Below are positions 33,611-46,980 of a DNA stretch of 64,000 nucleotides, one piece after another. The stretch comes from Platycnemis pennipes (taxonomy: Eukaryota > Arthropoda > Insecta > Odonata > Platycnemididae). The notes beneath the pieces were generated by a model. It was not told the origin of the DNA. It worked only from the letters and a program-made list of their open reading frames with translations, and searched no databases. Position 1 is the first letter of the stretch, and each line of letters begins with the position of its first letter. Both the position numbers and the translations under genes were made by a program. Where the stretch lies: NCBI GenBank assembly GCA_933228895.1, contig OW121848.1, forward strand, positions 89,237,470 through 89,301,469, given 5' to 3'.

Positions 33611-35079
33611 AATAGGAAGGCAATTGACAGCGGGTGAAACGAGAATTAAGGGGGATAAGTCCTTTTTCCTCGTGTATGGCGGCGGAGATAAAGGTAAAAT
33701 ATTAGTTGAACTTTCTCTTGGCCTCCCCTCGAAGGATTCTCTTTCCGCGCGGAGGAGAGGGTCCTAATAAGACCACTTAATGCGTTGGAAAAGTAATAAG
33801 CAGAGATTCCATTTTATTTTTGCCACACAAAGAAAGTTTACTTTCACACGCAAAAGATCATTGTTGCATGATCCGATTGAAATCTAGTGCAATCATTTTG
33901 TTATTCCACGTAAGTTATAAAAGGTTTACAAATTTTGGAGGACCAATTAAATGTATTTTTTTATCACTTATTTTTTAAACCGTCGTTTTCCTTTTGGAAA
34001 TGAATTCATCTATTCAAGCGAAATTTTTTCAATAGGTACTTTTATGAAATTTCGTAGCCGAATAAGTTTGATATCAATGCCACTCAATATTTCCATTCAA
34101 TCTGGTTAGTTCTCACGAATGTAAACGTGGCTAGCGCCGTAAGAATGAATAAAATTTAACCACTTTTTGATATTAAAATTGTTGTAGTAAAAGTTAGTTC
34201 ACGAGATCGAATTCGATTCTTTCTATCTTAATGACAACCTATAGAATATAGTTTCCTCAACGATGGAAAAATATATAGTAAGCATATTTTGTTACGGCGT
34301 ATTACATAAGGTTCAAATGTTGCCACATCAGCTTGTGAAGAAAAGAGAACTACTTTCAGCTCAACCGTGGAATATTGACTGATCTGCGAAATATTGATTC
34401 TATAGGAAATGAGATGAATATAGAAGTTTAATAATAGTGGGTTACTATGCATACTTTGGTTTGAAATCGCAGGCGTATCAACACACTTAAGAGTCATCAT
34501 TAAATATTTATTTACTTTTCATTAAACAAGGAGCGTTATGAATTCACCCTAAGATCTAGCCTGTTTGGTTAAAACTGCGTCACAATTAGGTATTTAGCCT
34601 TTTGGTAACGTACAAACCGATGATTTTCAGAACATTCAACCATCAATATTCATTAACATTCAAATTACATCAGCACTCAATCTCAGTGTTATATGCGCTC
34701 GTTTATTAAAACTCTAACATCTTAGGAAGATTCTTCAAAATATCTTTCTGCAACACTCTCGATTCTTTGATTCCTCGCTTCGGGGATGGAGTCTGGATGG
34801 ATCTCTATCAGACAAATATGGTTATATATATACATTCCCCATATCTTTATATCATTACTCCTATATATTCCTAACACCTCTTCCATTTCACTAAGACCCT
34901 ATTCCAGAATATGGCTCTGATTAAGTTTGAAAAAATAAAAGAAGTATCCCCCTCTAAGAGTGGGTGGAGAACTATAGCTCAAACACAAGCTCTCTTGTCA
35001 TGCGAGACTGTGCCACACGAGAAAAGAAATGCTACTCAAACCATCCACGGCAAAATGGTATAAAAAAACGAGAGTACAA
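33611..35079. other. AT-rich non-coding DNA
   Basis: AT-rich, with a short TA repeat near 34825-34838. No gene or transposon end recognised. Confidence 0.5.
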
Positions 35080-35890
35080 AGGGCTGCACGGGAGCATGAA
35101 AGAATTGCAATTCGATCAGAGGAGGATCAGGAAAGAAAGATTTTTCTCGGGTCTCGGAGAGTTGCAAAGGAAGAGAAGGGGAGGGTGTACTGTTAGCGCC
35201 GCCGAGGGCGAAGACCTGGTTTCGTCTGTGCAAGAGCTTGAGTGGCAGGAAGGAGAGAGGGGAGGGAAGGAAGGAAACATTAAATCGGCAGTGGTTAGAG
35301 AGCGGAAGGGTAGGAAAGGGGAGTCACCCATGGGTTGAAGAGTGAAGGGTGGTGTTGGAGGTGGGGGCAGGAGAGTAGGGTGAAGGGAAAGGGCGCGGGA
35401 AGGGAGGAAGGAAGGAATTGAAATTAATTTCAGTGCCGAAAAAAGGAGACGGGCCGTGAGAAATTAGAATTCTTTCGGGGGTGACACCACCTCCGAGGAA
35501 TCTCTCGGGGGGGTTAGGAAGGGTGGAATATTCGGGTTGTGTTGGAGGGCAAGATTGGAAGAGAAAAGGAGGGAAAGGAGTGCTGGGGGAGGTGAGGTGT
35601 CGGACGTGGAGGCGGGGGAAGGAGGGTAGAGGAGGAGAGGAAGGTTGTAGGGCGTGCGAGGTAGGAGATGGCTCGGGGCTGAGAGGAGGGGTTGCCGGCT
35701 TGGGGTGTCGTATCAAGGAATTGGGAATTGGGAAGAGGGGGTGACACGCGGGAGGGGTTTGCTGGAACTGAAAACCGGAGAATGGTATGTGGGGATTGGG
35801 GAAGAAAGTGGCGGGAGGAGTGGGTTGGAGAAGTATGAGGAAACGAAGTCTACTAGGAGGAGGGAGATACGGGTGGGATCACCGCTGAAA
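35080..35890. other. Purine-rich GC island (G/A on + strand)
   Basis: About 800 bp of G/A-rich DNA with open frames on both strands that are low-complexity artefacts. No gene is called. Confidence 0.6.
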
Positions 35891-37109
35891 AACCTAAACT
35901 TTACCTCTAAGAGCATGACTCTTGAGTCTTAGAATTTCTCCAGGAGGAATGTCTTTAATCCCAGACAAAGAGGCATCAAGCAAATTAGTCATAAATTCCA
36001 AACGGTTCCAACGCATGCAGAAGTTCTTGATTTGTGAAATGTTTGAAACAGAATCCACACTAAGCAAGCATGAATTGCCTCCCATAAAGTAGACGACGTT
36101 AGCTAAGAGAATGTGACGTTTCCTGACAGATGATTAGATTTGAAAAAGACATTGACTGAGATGTATTCGTTACTTCAGTTGCACAAGAGACTAAGTAAAA
36201 AGACGCCAGAAGTCCTCGAGGGGGTTATTGGTTGATTAATAACTTTCTATCGGAGAGGGTGTTTTTTTTAGAGTTCCTACTATATGTATAGCATTCATTT
36301 GTCAGCTAAACTGCGCGATTTCCCTCTTCAAGTAATCGTATTTTTCACCTCTCTTCACAACGCATAAAATGTTTTTTTTTCTTCTTCGTTTTCGCTCGAC
36401 CATAATTTCATCACATTTTATAACGGCCTTCAGCTCGTCATTGTCCAAGAGTACCTGTTCCATCCGTCTAGTCTGCCCTCTTATTTCCACCAACAACCTA
36501 TTTCACTTCCTTGCCAGGTGTAACAATTGGAGTAGCTTGTTTTTAACAGCGTACAATACGCAAAGTTATGTACTATGGGTCCTGTGGAAAGTAAAATGAA
36601 CAAAAACATGAGGATATGGACAAATTGTAGCATATGATAAATGGACACTCACTACCCTAATGTAAATGCTTTGCACTGCGAGAGAAGTGGAAGTTGCGTG
36701 AAAGAATTATTATCTGGGTGATGATTTCACAGGTTCTTCACGGATCTCCTTCAAAGTTTACGGGTCGAGTTGTACATCGAAAAGTTAGTCCCGAGGGGCT
36801 AACCTGTTAGAGAATCTGCAAAATATGCACCCAGCATGGAAGTGGTTATGAAAATAAAATGAAAAGCGGCCTGAGAAATATTCGCATTACTTTTCCTCGC
36901 AGAGATATGGCAGTACGGCTCAAAGAACTTTCATTACCTCCTTAAAAACATTTAAATTTGTTTCCCTTGATTATTAAGACACATTAACTCAAGTATAATT
37001 TCCTTCCTCCGCGGGTCTCTTTCTCTGCTCAATGGAGGATATTGCAATTTTCTGAACGAATATACGGGGTCAATGATGAGATAGTTTTCCCTAGGACGTA
37101 AAATGGAAT
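35891..37109. other. Non-coding DNA with one coil-like open frame
   Basis: AT-rich. The minus-strand frame 36496-36302 encodes a 64-residue charged, helix-prone peptide (QVLLDNDELKAVIKCDE, then ERKRRRKKN). It looks less random than its neighbours, but no family or splice-bounded exon is recognised. A small hairpin (GTTAGTCCC / GGGGCTAAC) lies at 36784-36803. Confidence 0.35.
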
Positions 37110-38150
37110 GCCGTGAGACAAGAGCGGGGCCAGGAAGACTTGAGGCCGTTTGGCGAGAGTGGAAAATGTGGAGCTGTTAGTGGAGGGAAGAAAATGGAGA
37201 GTAGCAGCAGACAGTCGAGGAGAGAAGGGCGTGCGCCCTAGCAGGGGGGATGGGCGGTGCAGTTTGGATCCGGGGACAAGAGGAGCTGTATAGGTGCTGA
37301 AGGGATTGCGGGGTCGTTGGCGGGGGTGGTAGTCGTAGATGCGGGAGAATTAGTGGGCTGCTGCGGCGTCGATGGTGTGGGAAATTCAAAGAGCGAGCGA
37401 AGGGAGGATCATGGGGGAGTGAGTTAGGGTGGGGAGAAAGTGTGGGAGTGCGGGGATAGGGGGTGAAGTCGAGCGGATCGGCGGGAGGGGGGGGGGTACG
37501 ACGCAACGGAGGCGTATATGGTCAACTTAAGGAGAATGGAGCGGAAGAAAGGGGTTTGCCGCGGCTTATATGAGGGAGGGAGATAAATAGGATTTAGGGG
37601 GGGCGGCTGTCGTGGGGTGGTGGCAGTGGAGTGGAGGGCGTGATGGAGGGAATCGGGAGGGAAGGGAGGGAATGAGTAGTGTGGATCGGCTGCGAGAGCG
37701 AGGGCAATTGGGGTTTTTCCTGGGTGCGGGAGTTGGTTGGGAGCGGTGTTTAGGGGAGTTGGGGGGCGGTATGCCTTGCTTCGATGTCTAGGGGGAGGAT
37801 TGCTGGGGGGATGGGCGAAGAGCATTGATACGTGAGGGAGAGAGGATGTCGGTGGGGGTTGGGAGAGTAAAAGTGGGCGCGAGAGCTAATTTTCCGACAG
37901 TCAGGAACCAATCCATTCCCTCTCCACCACTAAAGGAAATCTTCTCGGCAACAAGGCCCGCGTTCGTCTCTCCACTTCCCGCCCTTCTTCCCCCTCCACT
38001 CTTCACAAGTACCTCCGTCAGCTACGTCTAGTCGAGTCACTTCGTGAACTCTCGCCCTTCCCTTCCGACCCGTGACTCCATTTTACAGCCCTTCGACCTC
38101 TCTCTCTCACTCCCTGTCTCTCTCTGAAGCCCACTCACCTAACCACTCCC
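37110..38150. other. Island with purine-to-pyrimidine switch
   Basis: G/A-rich on the + strand to about 37870, including a run of 10 G at 37487-37496, then C/T-rich from about 37900 to 38150. The switch creates mirror-like low-complexity frames on both strands. No gene is recognised. Confidence 0.6.
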
Positions 38151-39539
38151 CGCAAATGTTTCCTTCCGCCTTTGAGTAGAATGGTTAAGGGGATCGCCGA
38201 TTCGCACTAGCTTGGCCATCAGACGCTGGGGATTTTTTTTTCATTGTCTTGCTCAGAAGGACTGCATGAATCAAAAGTGCGAGCAAATGACGTAGAAAAT
38301 CGTCACCAGTGTTCCTATTTCTCCCGTTAAGTGGCTTTAGATTCTCCTGATTCCAATTCATCTCCATGTTCTAGTAGTGTTCAGTTGTTTTTGATACTTT
38401 CTGTGGAAAGTTGCCATCAAATGAGAGAAAACACCTCATTTGTGTCTTCCGGCCACTATGTTAGAAGGGTTTGAAGCAACTATTAGCTGGAGATTCACCT
38501 GTAGTGTGTACGAAAAGCCGTGGAATAATGATTTAAAGCAGATACGAAACCGAGCTTGATTTATTTTAAATTTAGGTACTTTTACTGAAATAACTTGAGA
38601 GGTTACCACCCTGGCCTGTCAGAGACTTATTTCCCTTGGCATATTCATCCGTCTATCAGTGTACCGCCTATGCTATCAAGCCTGATCACTGAAGTGTATA
38701 CCTAGATGGTCATCTTCAATGTTGTTAACAACTCTTAAAAGTAAATGAGCTGGATAGGAGTAATGCGTAGTTTGATACTTTTTATTTAACGTTTAATCGT
38801 TTCTTCCTAATCATCCGAGCGAAGATGGCGTGTGGGCTAGTAGGTCCCTAAGTGCTAGGAACTGAGTAAGACCCTTTTCATCTTAGGTTTTTCTCGTTTC
38901 AGTTTTTAATGCTGTTTCAAATTTTTTCGGTTCTCTTTACTCAGAATTCGGTGACATATCAAATGACTCATGTCGCCCAACTCCACAGCTTTTTATCCTG
39001 CTGTATACCCGAGTAAATGTCTTAAATACCACATGTTACACGTGACAGTTCGTTCATTAACTCTCAGAATGAGACTCTTCCTCTCCACCTTCCATCATCT
39101 CCGCGAAACTTGTGTGCTTCAGTGCGCCTCCCAGGACGGTTTCCCACGCCGCTGTGAAAGCTCTTTCGTCTACGACACTCGATTTGAATTCCCCCAGCTT
39201 GTGTTCCATCTCCCTTTCCTCTAATTGGCATTCAGAATTAAAATGAAATAACTGACAGCCAAGCCCTCGGGAACAAATTCAGCTATTGGGATCCCTAATA
39301 ACTTGCTCACTGCGACGCCATCCCTGATCAATTTGTTGGTGAAATTAATCCATCGGTGAATCCCTGGCGTGATGAGCATATCAATCATGACTGTCTACGG
39401 GAACTCACCTTTTCATTTCAACGATTTCGCTCTAATGCCGAAATTATGGTAACAAGTTAACAATTTACCAGCGTTACCACACGGCTCCTATTAAAGAATT
39501 CATTTCGTTTCGCTCGATATCCTCCCCCAAAAACCTAAT
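38151..39539. other. Non-coding DNA
   Basis: Mixed to AT-rich sequence. No recognised feature. Confidence 0.5.
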
Positions 39540-39960
39540 ATTACTGCAAGCTCTGCTCTTCCAGGACGTAAATCGCCTGCCACTCCTATCCCCCGAAAGA
39601 AGTGATCCCTCCTCCCTCTTCCCTCCTTTAATTGTCCCCTATTTCACCCTTGGCTCACTGTTCTTAGCCTAGTAGGGACAGCTATCACGGCTACCACCCT
39701 CCCCCGCCATTAAAGCCGTTGGCTTCCATTTGCCTATTGCCTCCTCATCCCGTTGCTGCACTCAGTTCCTCACGCCCACTTCCCGCAGGTGTGGGGTGGG
39801 AGGAATAGGGGAAGGAGAGAGAGCACTTTGTGCAAGGAGCTCTGGTGGTGCATCCGTGGCAGAGTGAGAGGGGAGGTAAGGCTCCCGAAGCAGGTGAGGG
39901 GGGTCGGAGGTTAAGGTAAGGTGCTAGTTATCTCCGAATCATCAAGTCGATAGGGGTCGA
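39540..39960. other. Small island with C/T then G/A tract
   Basis: C/T-rich on the + strand at about 39540-39785, then G/A-rich to about 39920. Low complexity, no coding evidence. Confidence 0.55.
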
Positions 39961-42900
39961 TAGGCCGCCATGAATTGGACGGGAAGCTGCTCTCGATTAG
40001 TTAACTTGCTCTCTCTCCTCCTTATACTACCTCTTCTCCTCAACTGCAGCCATTTTCCGTTCACATCCTCCACCAGTCACCAGAATAAAAGATGCTTGTT
40101 ACATTTATCCCTTTTTAAAAATATTATGTTGTGAATAGCTAAGTGATGAACATTTTGCTATTTATCTTGCGTTACATTCATTTTGATTCAAACTTTTAAG
40201 CAAATCATTGGCAGCACTTTTAATTAAAAGCTTATTAAGAAAGTTTACTTTATAATCCTACTTAATTGAAATATTTGCATGATATAGGTCATCATATTGT
40301 GTTACAGAAAGCCATCTGCTTTCCATTACATTTTAGCATCACATTATTTCTAACGGGAATTTATTTTGTGTTCAAAGCTCTAATTGATGGCTTACGAAAC
40401 AGCAAAAAATATTTTTATAATTGATTCGGGTGAACTTCGTAATAATTTAACATACTGCCACTGTCAATAGAATCAACAATTAGGTACGTTCAAATAAAAA
40501 TATCTGGGGGTATGTTTTTCTGATTGTAATTGGTATAATTACCGTCAATCCCTGAAAGAAGAAAGCACACTGAGACAAAATGTACATTTTTCAATAGTGT
40601 GAGAAAACTTGTTTGTGAATGTTCGCTTTGAATAAAAGGAACTGAAGATGTTAATTATGGAACCAAAAGCAGATAGTGAGAGTAGGTCTCAGGATGAGCT
40701 GTGTATTTTGCTAATTGACAATGTTAGAATATTGTTTCTGCGTATAAATTTCTATGATATTCAGTATTTAAGGTAGAATAATCGAGTAAACGGGTATGTT
40801 ATGATCAAATTAGGACTATATTTATGGTAACTTATGAATGATGTGATAATCAACAAATAGGATTCATTGCTCAAATATAAATAACCATTACAGTACATAT
40901 GCTTTAGTTTTTTCAGCCCTTTCTCTCCATCTTTTGTTTAACCCAGTATTTATTTGTATTCATACTGGAGTTTATGCATATCCCTAAACTGAAGAACGCT
41001 GAAGGACGGAGGGGAAATTACTCAAAGTGCGTATTGTATACATATCGTAACAAATTTTCTAAATTCATGCATGGCTTGTGCCACTGAAAGATGCTGAATA
41101 AACAGCTCATGTTCTCCTTTCATTTCCAAACAACATATTTCTCCTCTCCTTGCGATAAGTTCCATGTCATTTGGTATATATTTTTATAGCTCGCTGAATA
41201 CACAGTCGGCGGTATTAATCATGTTGTTACCAAAACATTGAATACAAAATATCTTGTTCTGTTTCATTATTGTTGCGTAAGCTCCCACTCCTATATATTC
41301 TTGTCTCGGTGATTTTTTTTCACCTAGGGTGAGTAACGGTTAATTTTACTAACGATAATCCTCGAGAAGATATGTCAAACTTTAATGACCTATCATGAGA
41401 CGGAGTGAACATGCTGGCCCGGGATTGTTTTTGGCATACAGTAGCTGTTATCCAAATTTTATGAAAATCCATGCCTTTTTTCCAAAAAGATTCTTTGCAC
41501 CCCAAGAAAATTTTGGTATTGCGTAAGGTTGTCTCATATTGCCTAGGGAAAAGTGCCAGGAATCTTTGCAATGAAATCATTGAAGAATCTGCAAATAACC
41601 TTGTTACTACTATCTATTGCTCCTAAACGCATATTGTTACTCTGCTATATTTACTCTATTTCTAATATATCTGTCACATTCTAAAAACGTATTATAAATT
41701 GACTGACCAGAGAATGAATTTAGAGGCACGAAAATATAATTATGATATGTTAAGAATTGAGTGGGTTACTGGATGTAACACTTGAGATTTTTAGGCAAGT
41801 GCAGTTCACAAGGAGAAAGAGATACGATGTGTATTTGTGTTGGTGTTAGGGGAGGTGACGGGCAGCCGAGGTTTTTGTGTGCCATTTTCGATTTGTGGGA
41901 TTTTGAGTTTAGGCACAGTTTTTGGATGCGGAGATAAAAAGTAGGGTAGTCCAGGCGTTGTTACATACGTTCTGTAATGGAATATTTTTGAGGAGTCTAT
42001 GGTTCTAACCGACGAATGGAGAACTGCAGTGGAAGTGACCTCCACTTGATCGTCTAGTGAGGATAATAGAACTGCAAAATTTCCTCCATTGCCGGGATTT
42101 AATTCCAGGCTCTTGTATTTGGAGGATTATTCTTGAGTGGCCTCACCAATAAAATATTTTTGTATTGTTTCATTCTGTTTTACTGTTGGGAGAAGGAATG
42201 AATATGAATTGAATGCTATGTGTTACCGTTTTACAGTTGATGGCAATATTGATATATGGGAAGTACTTATGGCCAATTGGTCCGATTTGGCCAATTGATT
42301 TTTTTTTAACTTAAAATATTTTTCCTAGCCTGATATGAATAATCTTATCACAGTTGTTCTAATTCAGATTAATTAATTATGATGTTGAAGATGATTACGA
42401 CGATGGAGAGATCTAATATAATTGAATAGGATTAATACTGCAAAACCCGAGTGATATCCAATTAATATTCTCATCCGCAACAATGGGCAGTGTGACTCTC
42501 ACACATTAGACCTTGTTGTGTATACCATAAGAATATTCCTATACACCGAATATGGTGAACCTTCGCTAATTACTAATAATTTAAATCGTATGCCAATATT
42601 TTATTGATTAGATTGGAACTTCAAGCTGTCTAGCCCAATATCTGAAAGTATTTAAGCCCCCAAAAACACTGTTTGCATCAGATTCTAGCGTTTCCGGGCG
42701 CTGGTGGAACCCGCAAAAGATAAGGTCCTTATTATTTGATTCTATTTTCAAAATCCCAGCAAGTCAGTTTACATGCGTAACTTTTAGGAACAGTATGTAT
42801 GAGATGGTGAAGTTTCTGGAGTTGAGTGTGATAATAGTTGGGCAGGAGAAGCTTGATAGTCGGTTAGATTCAATAGAACTTGCTTGAATCCAGTTCGTGG

Positions 42901-43156
42901 GCCTGTTATTTTCAGATGAATGTATGAATGTGACTTCTTTCTTCTTCTTCTCAGCCGTGGTTTCCCGAAAAATCCATTTACGTGTACTTCATACCATGCA
43001 TTGCTCCTGGCAGTTTTCTCAAGGTCACGCTATCATCCGCATTATAATGAGATAAATGTTGGTTCCATAATTCCAGAAAAAAATTAAATCTTTCGACCTT
43101 TTCTTTACCCTTGATCTAGGTTTAAATGTATATACATCATGAAAATGGGATGGTGT
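39961..43156. other. AT-rich DNA, one possible SINE
   Basis: AT-rich throughout with no recognised gene. At 42048-42110 GATCGTCTAGTGAGGATAAT and, about 25 bases later, GGGATTTAATTCC (42094-42106) resemble the A and B boxes of a tRNA-derived SINE on the + strand. Confidence 0.4.
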
Positions 43157-43221
43157 GTATTCCACAGAGAAAAAATTATTCGCTTTGACCAATGCGTCTG
43201 ATTTTTTTCTCTGTGGAATAC
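43157..43221. repeat. Hairpin with near-perfect 20-base arms
   Basis: GTATTCCACAGAGAAAAAAT (43157-43176) is repeated in inverted form at 43201-43221 with only one extra A. The loop is 24 bases. Such length and fidelity are unlikely by chance and suggest the junction of two inverted repeat copies or a transposon end. The family is unknown. Confidence 0.85.
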
Positions 43222-45109
43222 CTGCTAACATGTTAATTCAGCTGGTTACGCCGCATAAGTTTTCACGGCTATTTCGTGAACTTTGAATTTGGAATGGTGT
43301 ATTTAAATTGAAACCTGACTTGGCAATGATTTATTGATGCCTAGGTCGTGCACTAGGCTTCATTTTCTGTAGAAATTTGCTTATTTTATTTCACTAACAT
43401 GTTCAAAAACCACGTGATATCAACAAAATAATCAGAAATCGGCCTTTGATTTAAGTAAAGAATCAATTTACAGTACTTTTACAAATGTGCTGAGGAAGAA
43501 ATTACCAAAATCATATTCTATCATATGTTCAAATTTACAGTTTTCTGCGACAGGAAGTCAATTTTGATGTTGCTGCATATGGCATTTCCTAATTTTTTAT
43601 TTTCTTATCCCCGTATCACTTCTGGTTTTAAATCCGAATAATTACTTGCAGTGCTTTTTGTTATATATATGCGTAAATATCTACTGTATACTTATTATAA
43701 TAAATTACAGTGACAATATTGTTATGCTGAATGATGTTTAAATGCATAATAGGTACAACCAAATGTGGTCAAATTGTCCAAGTCTTTGAATTCCTAAAAT
43801 TCGGGTTCCTCTACACATCTTTTATATTTGATGTTACTCCTTTTCCATGAAATGGTATACTTATTATATTTTAGGCAATTATTAACTTTTGAATGTTCGA
43901 TGGTACTTCACTCAAAAAGACTTTGAGACTATCCTTAATTATGTAAATTATTAAGATCCAGTTAACTTTTAATAATTCAATATGGCAACTCAATATCGAT
44001 ATGACCTGCAAATGGGCTCATTACACATGCTTCTGAAAACTGCTCTGGGAGTACAGGAATAGTTAATTCAAAATATTTTAAGTTAATTGAAGTGAAATCA
44101 ATTTATAAACAGCAGCTTTAGCAATCTGATTTTTAAGTTAAGGTAGAATTAAGTATAGGAGGCATAAATATTTTATGTCATAGCTGCAAGTCGAAATTAT
44201 ATGGAAACAAATTTGTAACTGGCGTAAATTACCTTGATTTTAGTATAATCTAGGGGCATATACACCCAGTATTAGATAAAACAAATTGTATATGAGGGCA
44301 AATTTTATATTTCAGGCATTATGGAATCACTGATCGAGGTTATTTTTCTTTCATGTTCATTCATGCCGTGTGCATGCCATGTGCACACTGAGCGATAGGT
44401 GATTTGGACAGTTTGGGAATCAAACTGTTTTTTTAATTATATTGTGCCACTTTAAACACGCAGACAACTGGTATGATAACCAGTGTCTTGCCTCTACAAC
44501 ATGAGCGTCTGAAATAAAAGATTAGCTGAGGTAGAGTTAATTACTTCAGGGTAAAATCGTCCGTAAAATGTGGTGAGCATGTATGGGTCAGTTTTTTCTC
44601 AGAAACGGTGGTCATTACTTCGAATTGTCGCACTCCTTTATAGCATTGTTCCGTTTCCCGTATATCCCTCCGGTGCGTGAAATACATATGCGAGTGAATA
44701 CTGAATATACTGAATGCATGAGTGGCAATTATCATAGAATAACTCATCATGATATCTCTTTCCGTGATGCTATTTATATGTTTTCAATTTTTAAGGAATG
44801 ATTTCCATATTAGATATTTCCCATGCGTCCTTATTATTTGAAAACAATGCATTAAATGGTGCTAGTTCTCAGAAAGACACTCGAGAGTATGTCAGTGATT
44901 AGATTATTCTATTTAACCATTGCTTAAGTTTCCATATTGTCAAATCCACAACTTCGCTAATTTATTCCTTGTGTCAACTCCTGAACCATACCGCGCTGCC
45001 GTCCAGCTTACGAATTCTTTTGATCCTTTCCTTCGCAATTCCGCTCCCGGGTCATTTTTGCCGTTTATCTGCATGTTCTCGAGTGTCCTCTTGATTTTTC
45101 TTTCCACTT
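43222..45109. other. AT-rich non-coding DNA
   Basis: No gene, RNA or transposon end recognised. Confidence 0.5.
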
Positions 45110-45560
45110 TCAATTATTTCTGCTCAAATATCTGACCCAATTACGTCCCCGAGACTTCCCTCTCTCTCGCCCCTACCGCTATTTCACCCACGACTTTCCC
45201 CTTTGATCTCGCATTTCTCTCTTTTCATGACCTCTACTCCCCATCCCCCTCCTCCCTCCCCACCTCCTCTCACGATCTGAACATCTCCCTCCATCTCTCT
45301 CCCTCGTCCCCTTTCACCATCCCACCCTTCCCCATCCTGTCTCCCCTTTCTTCTCTTTGGTGCTAGTCCTCCGTATTAAATTTCGTCAAATTTATTTCGA
45401 CTCTTGCACATTTTTTTTCGCTTCGTGTTTTTTTCACAAATCTCATTATTTCCTCGTTTATTTGGCGGAATTGGCTTTTTTTGCCATTTTCCTCCATCCG
45501 CGCTTCTTTTTCTCTCTCTCTTCTTGGCTGTCGTTGTCGTCTTTTCTCTCTTTTCATAAA
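45110..45560. other. Pyrimidine-rich island (C/T on + strand)
   Basis: C/T-rich at about 45150-45360 and 45480-45560, with a T-rich gap between. The bias is opposite to that of the islands before about 37.9 kb. No gene is called. Confidence 0.55.
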
Positions 45561-46978
45561 CTATGGCTTTGGAACCCAGCAGACGATGACGCATAACCGG
45601 AAATATTTTTGTCAACTCAAGGTTTGTAAAATCGTTTTGATTCGGTTATCGCCTGAGCTACATATTTTTCGCTGCTAAATATTTGAAGAGCCCAGCTGTC
45701 ATATCCTTATTCGTTTGAGCACCACTTATTGCTTGAAATGTTGCTTTTGACAACCCACATAAGCTCTAATACGAACCTTGTAATAAAAGTAAACTATAAT
45801 CTTAACCTTGTAATTAATTTACTATTGACTGGCGTTATTAACCTTCAAGATGCTTTTCACTATAAATAAGTATCTACGCATCTAAAAAGAAAAATGTATT
45901 TTTTCAGTGAGAGTAAATGTGGCGAAGCTGAGTAAAATGCCGTCAATAGTATTGTAAACTACATGTACAAGGCGTACAAGTCGATGCAAATGTGTTTCCT
46001 GAAAAATTGTGCGGATCAAAAACAAATACTTCCTTTCGTATTCCTTTAAGCCCCGTGTTGTTATTTTCCTGACTTTGCATTCATTGAACAATGCTTTATG
46101 AAGAAACTTAAATGAAAGTTCATTCATGGACTGTTCAACTCCACATATTTAATATATGTGGAGTATAGTGTATCAGCGTATTTCTATTTTTCAAGTGTTA
46201 TACACAAATATTGAAAGCTGGAATTAGGTAGCTGAATTTTGATAGCTGCTCTACAATAACTCTATGCATTGGCGAAAGAAAATGTCAGTTATTTCGATTT
46301 TCAATAAACTCTTCCAATTGAGTCATAAGTTTGGGATTTGGTTATCAAGTTCTTAGAGCTATAATATTAATCTCCAGTATGAAAAATGGTGGATTTTTAG
46401 TTTTAACTCCTATTATGTCCTCAATGTCTGAGTTAACTCACGCTAGGCCCTAAAGTAAAGCAAAATGTTCGTCGTTTTTTACTATAGGTGAATATGTTAG
46501 AGCTAGCAGGATGAAATCGAGCCTCATCCATTTCCCCATTGATGTTTTACGAACCAGATAGTTACTGTTCTCTCAGAATCCCGTCGTTGTTTTCGTTTTA
46601 CTTTGAGGGCACATGGTAGACTGCTCATTTGTGATAGTTAGCTGTCTTATCCGAGTAAATCTGATGTCATTCAGAAAGAACGTCTTCACGTCTGCATAAA
46701 AATAATGCAAATGGTCTGTAAACAATTTAGTATAAATAAACAATAACTCATTTGAAGTTGAACAATATTTCTGGAAAGATTAATTTATTTCATAAATTCA
46801 AGCACATCATTTATCAATGTAAATACAACTTCCAATGAGTGACTTAAATTTGAGAGCCGCTAAAAATGACTCAAAATATCACATACGTATATCATTCACC
46901 AGTCATTGTAGCACGCACCAAGAGGCAGAAGAAGATGATTGATATCCCGAATAAATTACTGATGCCTAGAAGAACAAG
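45561..46978. other. AT-rich DNA with a hairpin
   Basis: ACTCCACATAT (46138-46148) and ATATGTGGAGT (46154-46164) form a perfect 11-bp stem with a 5-base loop. Otherwise no recognised feature. Confidence 0.5.
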
Positions 46979-46980
46979 TA

